Assembly (NCBI GenBank): GCA_937895785.1
Contig: CALBKW010000072.1
Coordinates: 1 to 8,265, forward strand
DNA from: an uncultured Candidatus Melainabacteria bacterium
GTDB taxonomy: Bacteria; Cyanobacteriota; Vampirovibrionia; Gastranaerophilales; Gastranaerophilaceae
Reading direction: 5' to 3'
Length of the DNA: 8,265 bases
In this document: positions 5,990 through 8,265 of the stretch, one piece after another
Position numbering within the stretch: position 1 is the first letter of the stretch
Layout of the letters: every line of letters starts with the position of its first letter
Position numbers and translations under genes: made by a program
Notes under the pieces: generated by a model
Told to the model about the DNA's origin: nothing
The model's database searches: none
The model's input: only the letters and a program-made list of their open reading frames with translations

Positions 5990-7201
5990 TTATTTCAATG
6001 GATATTTTTCTAGCACAAAAGCAATATCCTTATCCCCTCTACCAGAAAGGTTTACAAGGATTTTTTCATTTGGATTAGCTTGAGCTAATTTAAATGCATA
6101 AGCTACGGCATGAGAGCTTTCCAACGCAGGAATAATTCCTTCCAATCTTGAAAGTTCATAGAAGGCTGAAACAGCTTCTTTGTCGTTCACTGTTACGTAA
6201 TTTACTCGTCCTGAATCGTGTAAGAAACAGTGTTTTGGACCTACTCCAGGGTAATCTAAACCGCTTGCTACAGAATATGCATTTGCTGGATTGCCTTCTT
6301 CATCTTGCAACAACAAGCACTTAAACCCATGCAAAATACCTTCTTTTCCGTAGGTAATACTTGCAGCATTTTCGCCTAATTTTTCACCTTTACCCATTGG
6401 TTCTACACCGTAAATTTTTACTGAGTCTTCGTTTAAAAAACCATTAAAAATACCGATTGCATTTGATCCGCCACCAACACAAGCTACTACGTGATTTGGC
6501 AAATCCCCCGTCATTTCAAGAATTTGTCTATGAGCTTCCTTACCAACAATTGTTTGAAAATGCTCTACAATCATTGGGAATGGGTGAGGTCCAACAACTG
6601 AACCAATCGCATAAAGAGCTGTTTCATATTCTTTTGAATAAGCAATAAATGCTTCATCCACAGCCTCTTTCAATGTCATAGTACCGCTTTTGACAGAAAC
6701 AACGTTAGCACCTAAAATTTTCATTCTTTCAACATTTGGTTGAGCTTTTTGAATATCTACTTCGCCCATGTAAATGTCACATTCTAATCCTAATAGAGCT
6801 GCTGCTGTTGCAGTTGCTACACCATGTTGACCTGCGCCTGTTTCTGCAATAATTTTTTTCTTACCCATTTTCTTAGCAAGTAAAGCTTCACCTAAGCAAT
6901 GGTTAATCTTGTGTGCACCTGTATGATTTAAATCTTCTCGTTTTAAATATATTTCTGCGCCATACTTTTCTGATAAATTTTTTGCAAAATAAACAGGGCT
7001 TGGACGACCAACATAATAATTTAATAAATCATTCAACTCTTTATTAAAAATAACATCGTTTTTTAACTTTTCAAAACATTCAGTAATTTTTTGAAATTCC
7101 TCTTTTAATCCATCAGGCAAAAATTGTCCGCCATAATTTCCAAAAAAGCCTTCTGCTGTTGGTAAAATATTATTGTTGTTTAAAATTGTATTTGTTTCCA
7201 T
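5990..7201 (-). CDS. trpB: Tryptophan synthase beta chain
   Basis: PLP enzyme that joins indole and L-serine into L-tryptophan. The full length of 403 residues is normal. The PLP lysine is K98 in HTGAHKINH, the catalytic glutamate E120 in AETGAGQHG, the phosphate loop GGGSN at 243-247. D316 (GLDYPGVGP), E361 (LESSHA) and S386 (NLSGRGDKD) match E. coli D305, E350 and S377. It is of the TrpB1 type. GGAGG lies 9 bases before the ATG, inside the end of trpR, which it overlaps by 32 bases, so the two are co-transcribed and probably translationally coupled. No trpA follows: a terminator comes 19 bases after the stop. It may therefore pair with a TrpA encoded elsewhere or use external indole directly. 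Confidence 0.97.
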   Translation of the reverse strand: METNTILNNNNILPTAEGFFGNYGGQFLPDGLKEEFQKITECFEKLKNDVIFNKELNDLLNYYVGRPSPVYFAKNLSEKYGAEIYLKREDLNHTGAHKINHCLGEALLAKKMGKKKIIAETGAGQHGVATATAAALLGLECDIYMGEVDIQKAQPNVERMKILGANVVSVKSGTMTLKEAVDEAFIAYSKEYETALYAIGSVVGPHPFPMIVEHFQTIVGKEAHRQILEMTGDLPNHVVACVGGGSNAIGIFNGFLNEDSVKIYGVEPMGKGEKLGENAASITYGKEGILHGFKCLLLQDEEGNPANAYSVASGLDYPGVGPKHCFLHDSGRVNYVTVNDKEAVSAFYELSRLEGIIPALESSHAVAYAFKLAQANPNEKILVNLSGRGDKDIAFVLEKYPLK

Positions 7202-7472
7202 GTTTAGAATCCTCCATAAAATGCTTTGCTATAACCGAATTTTTATCTTTGAGAATTTTAGAACCACGAGTAACTTTGCAAAGGCTTACATTAAGCTCTT
7301 TTACAATATCTCGCTGAGTTCTTCCTTCTGCCAACATAGACAAAATTCGCCATCGTTTTGACAAAGCGACCATCTCAGATTCTGAGAGCAATTCATTCAA
7401 AAAAGCAACGACTTCCTCGCTTGAATGAAGGTTTAATATAAAATTTGTAATTTCTTCAATGTTACTGTTCAT
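7170..7472 (-). CDS. trpR: Trp operon repressor (TrpR family)
   Basis: Tryptophan-responsive DNA-binding repressor, 100 residues, close to the usual 100-108. The helix-turn-helix region TQRDIVKELNVSLCKVTRGS (52-71) matches the E. coli counterpart. R40, R69 and G70 correspond to the tryptophan-pocket residues R54, R84 and G85 of E. coli, allowing one gap. It is the first gene of a trpR-trpB pair, so it probably represses itself and trpB. No Shine-Dalgarno site precedes the ATG at 7472, and the predicted start of transcription falls on it, suggesting a leaderless mRNA. The next in-frame Met (residue 34) would remove an essential helix, so the first ATG is the right start. Confidence 0.93.
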   Translation of the reverse strand: MNSNIEEITNFILNLHSSEEVVAFLNELLSESEMVALSKRWRILSMLAEGRTQRDIVKELNVSLCKVTRGSKILKDKNSVIAKHFMEDSKHGNKYNFKQQ

Positions 7473-7478
7473 AGTAAC
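7461..7478 (-). promoter_or_regulatory. Operator-like site 1 over the trpR start codon
   Basis: Minus strand GTTACTATGAACAGTAAC, an imperfect palindrome whose 9-base halves match at 7 positions. It covers the ATG and the predicted transcription start. It agrees with site 2 at 15 of 18 positions. The size fits a TrpR dimer site; TrpR binding is inferred. Confidence 0.65.
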
Positions 7479-7507
7479 AAGATAATTTAAACTATTGTTT
7501 CTGTCAA
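7479..7507 (-). promoter_or_regulatory. Promoter of trpR-trpB
   Basis: Minus strand: TTGACA (7502-7507), a perfect -35, then 17 bases, then TATCTT (7479-7484). The expected start of transcription is 7471-7473, that is, at the trpR ATG. The -35 lies inside one operator-like site and the start inside another. Confidence 0.8.
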
Positions 7508-7514
7508 TAGTAAC
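7497..7514 (-). promoter_or_regulatory. Operator-like site 2 over the trpR -35 box
   Basis: Minus strand GTTACTATTGACAGAAAC, containing the TTGACA -35 box. It repeats site 1 in the same orientation 36 bp away with three differences. Its own halves match at 6 of 9 positions. Occupancy would directly block polymerase. Confidence 0.6.
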
Positions 7515-7614
7515 ACAGTTAATTCGTTTACATTTATTAATATTTTCTAAATTAACAACATTCCCACCATAAACTCGATTACGTAACTCAAGGTTTCTTT
7601 GGAATAATATCGCG
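7515..7614. other. Non-coding spacer upstream of trpR
   Basis: AT-rich sequence between the trpR control region and the palindromic elements. I see no gene, tRNA or clear promoter in it. Confidence 0.3.
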
Positions 7615-7635
7615 ATTCCGAAACAAGTTCGGAAT
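7615..7635. repeat. Small palindromic element A
   Basis: ATTCCGAA, loop ACAAG, TTCGGAAT: a perfect 8-bp inverted repeat followed by GACGAG. The form (ATTCCGAAACAAGTTCGGAAT plus flank) resembles short palindromic repeats dispersed in several AT-rich bacterial genomes. There is no T run, so it is not a standard terminator. Confidence 0.55.
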
Positions 7636-7678
7636 GACGAGTTTTAAGATTTTGTCACCGAATTACTTAACATATACA

Positions 7679-7699
7679 ACCCTAAATTTATTTCAGGGT
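7679..7699. repeat. Small palindromic element B
   Basis: ACCCT (7679-7683) and AGGGT (7695-7699) around an AT-rich loop, followed by CTTAAAAT. It looks like a decayed copy of a second common dispersed palindrome type (CACCCTGAATTTATTTCAGGGT pattern when complete). Its placement next to element A suggests an insertion-tolerant spacer. Confidence 0.4.
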
Positions 7700-7738
7700 C
7701 TTAAAATGTAAGAACAAATTATTTTGAAATATCAAAAA

Positions 7739-8050
7739 TACTCCTGACACGATTCGGACGCTGTGGGAGGTTTAACAACCACTCGTGGCTTGTCCACATT
7801 TGGCGTCGCACGTGAGAATAAAACATTTCAAAACATAAAAAATACCCCTGACACGATTCGAACGCTGTGGGAGGTTTAACGACCACTCGTGGCTTGTCCA
7901 CATTTGGCGTCGCACGTGAGAATAAAACATTTTAAAACACAAAAAATACCCCTGACACGATTCGAACGCTGTGGGAGGTTTACCGACCACTTGTGGCCTG
8001 TCCACATTTGGCGTCGCACGTGAGAATAAAACATTTTAAAACACAAAAAA
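7739..8050 (-). repeat. Tandem array of three 104-bp units, each with the 3' end of tRNA-Arg(CCU)
   Basis: Units at 7739-7842, 7843-7946 and 7947-8050 repeat with an exact 104-bp period, and the tRNA gene starts at 8051 in the same phase. Each unit begins with the last 22 bases of the tRNA: identical in units 2 and 3, two changes in unit 1. Units 2 and 3 differ at three positions; unit 1 is more divergent. The remainder holds nested hairpins (CCACTCGTGG inside TGTGG...CCACA) and an inverted 12-bp copy of tRNA sequence, GGCGTCGCACGT, at 7802, 7906 and 8010. Sequence before 7739 is weakly similar, suggesting an older, decayed end. No protein is encoded here. Confidence 0.9.
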
Positions 8051-8124
8051 TACCCCTGACACGATTCGAACGTGCGACGCCTTCCTTAGGACGGAAGCGC
8101 TCTATCCAGCTGAGCTACAGAGGC
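8051..8124 (-). tRNA. tRNA-Arg, anticodon CCU
   Basis: A complete 74-base cloverleaf: acceptor GCCTCTG with CAGGGGT, D-arm GCTC/GAGC, anticodon stem CTTCC/GGAAG around GTCCTAA (anticodon CCT, reads AGG), variable loop GCGTC, T-arm GCACG-TTCGAAT-CGTGT, discriminator A. Pair 1-72 is G-U and pair 4-69 U-G, so the acceptor is slightly weak. CCA is not encoded. It is embedded between two tandem arrays that copy its own ends. Confidence 0.95.
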
Positions 8125-8265
8125 ATTTTAATTATTATCTATTTAGTTATTTTACGCTCAGCTGGCTTTATTGCAGACAAGCTGCTGAGGTTTCGCTCGC
8201 GCTCACCTTGTGAGCTACAGAGGCATTTTAATTATTATCTATTTAGTTATTTTACGCTCAGCTGG
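8111..8265 (-). repeat. Tandem 100-bp repeat carrying the 5' end and leader of tRNA-Arg(CCU)
   Basis: A 55-bp block at 8111-8165 recurs without change at 8211-8265, a 100-bp period, reaching the right edge so more copies may follow. The block includes the first bases of the tRNA (acceptor 5' strand and start of the D-arm), its AT-rich leader with a GATAAT-like -10, and an inverted copy of D-arm sequence, GCTCAGCTGG (8156-8165). The second copy continues into a changed D-arm, a perfect hairpin GCTCAC-CTT-GTGAGC (8201-8215), giving a false tRNA 5' half without a body. Confidence 0.85.

Noticed and set aside
6457..6648. Plus-strand frame of 63 residues inside trpB
   Set aside because: Antisense shadow of a well-conserved enzyme.
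7173..7361. Plus-strand frame of 62 residues inside trpR
   Set aside because: Antisense shadow of trpR, which matches its family over its full length.
7472..7515. Attenuator or leader peptide before trpR
   Set aside because: The predicted transcription start is at the trpR ATG, leaving no leader; no Trp-rich short frame or terminator hairpin is present.
7719..8005. Two overlapping minus-strand reading frames (60 and 77 residues) with the repeated SCQGYFLCF...HVRRQMWTSHEW motif
   Set aside because: They are read straight through the tandem tRNA-containing units. The protein repeat only mirrors the DNA repeat, the frames lack ribosome sites, and differences among units are not synonymous-biased.
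7739..8050. CRISPR array
   Set aside because: The repeats are 104 bp, nearly identical over their whole length and without unique spacers. They carry tRNA 3' ends, so this is a tRNA-derived tandem array.

Overview
The window is AT-rich with standard bacterial gene structure: Shine-Dalgarno sites, sigma70-like promoters and intrinsic terminators. The complete tRNA gene does not encode its CCA end. The short N-terminal FERS...ISFTGK stretch of the 536-residue protein, the TrpR-TrpB pair and the AT-rich coding resemble, from memory, gut Gastranaerophilales (non-photosynthetic relatives of Cyanobacteria). That placement is a guess. No database search was possible.

Left part (1 to about 3220): the first 2423 bases, minus strand, are the N-terminal two thirds of a Cas12a (Cpf1) type V-A CRISPR effector. 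The gene runs off the left edge before its RuvC and Nuc domains. It has a good promoter (TTGAAA, 17 bp, TATAGT) and, further upstream, a perfect 16-bp palindrome. Divergent from it is a 64-residue basic, ribbon-helix-helix-like protein. This is followed by helically phased short repeats and then the 3' half of a tRNA-Arg(UCU) gene without its 5' half, with the terminator still in place. I read this as the chromosomal end of a mobile island that inserted into a tRNA gene and carries cas12a. The integrase, the intact tRNA, cas4/cas1/cas2 and the CRISPR array would lie left of the window; none is visible here.

Middle part (3221 to 5971): a TIGR04076-family cysteine-rich protein (plus), a very strong GC-rich hairpin, a small EF-hand protein (minus), and a divergent 536-residue protein of unknown function (plus) with a W-x-G motif and a glycine/alanine-rich hydrophobic segment. 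A bidirectional terminator closes this part.

Right part (5990 to 7514): trpR and trpB overlap by 32 bases on the minus strand. The trpR promoter is consensus-like and places the start of transcription almost on the ATG, with no ribosome-binding site, so trpR may be leaderless. Two near-identical 18-bp operator-like sites cover the -35 box and the start codon. No trpA is next to trpB, which suggests salvage of external indole under tryptophan control.

Right edge (7515 to 8265): small dispersed palindromes, then an intact tRNA-Arg(CCU) gene on the minus strand, framed by two tandem arrays. Three 104-bp units on its 3' side each carry a copy of the last 22 bases of the tRNA. On its 5' side a 55-bp block containing the tRNA 5' end and leader recurs at a 100-bp period up to the window edge. 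Both arrays also hold short inverted copies of internal tRNA sequence, so the precursor could pair with its own D-arm and T-arm. With the cas12a island boundary, this is the most unusual part of the window.
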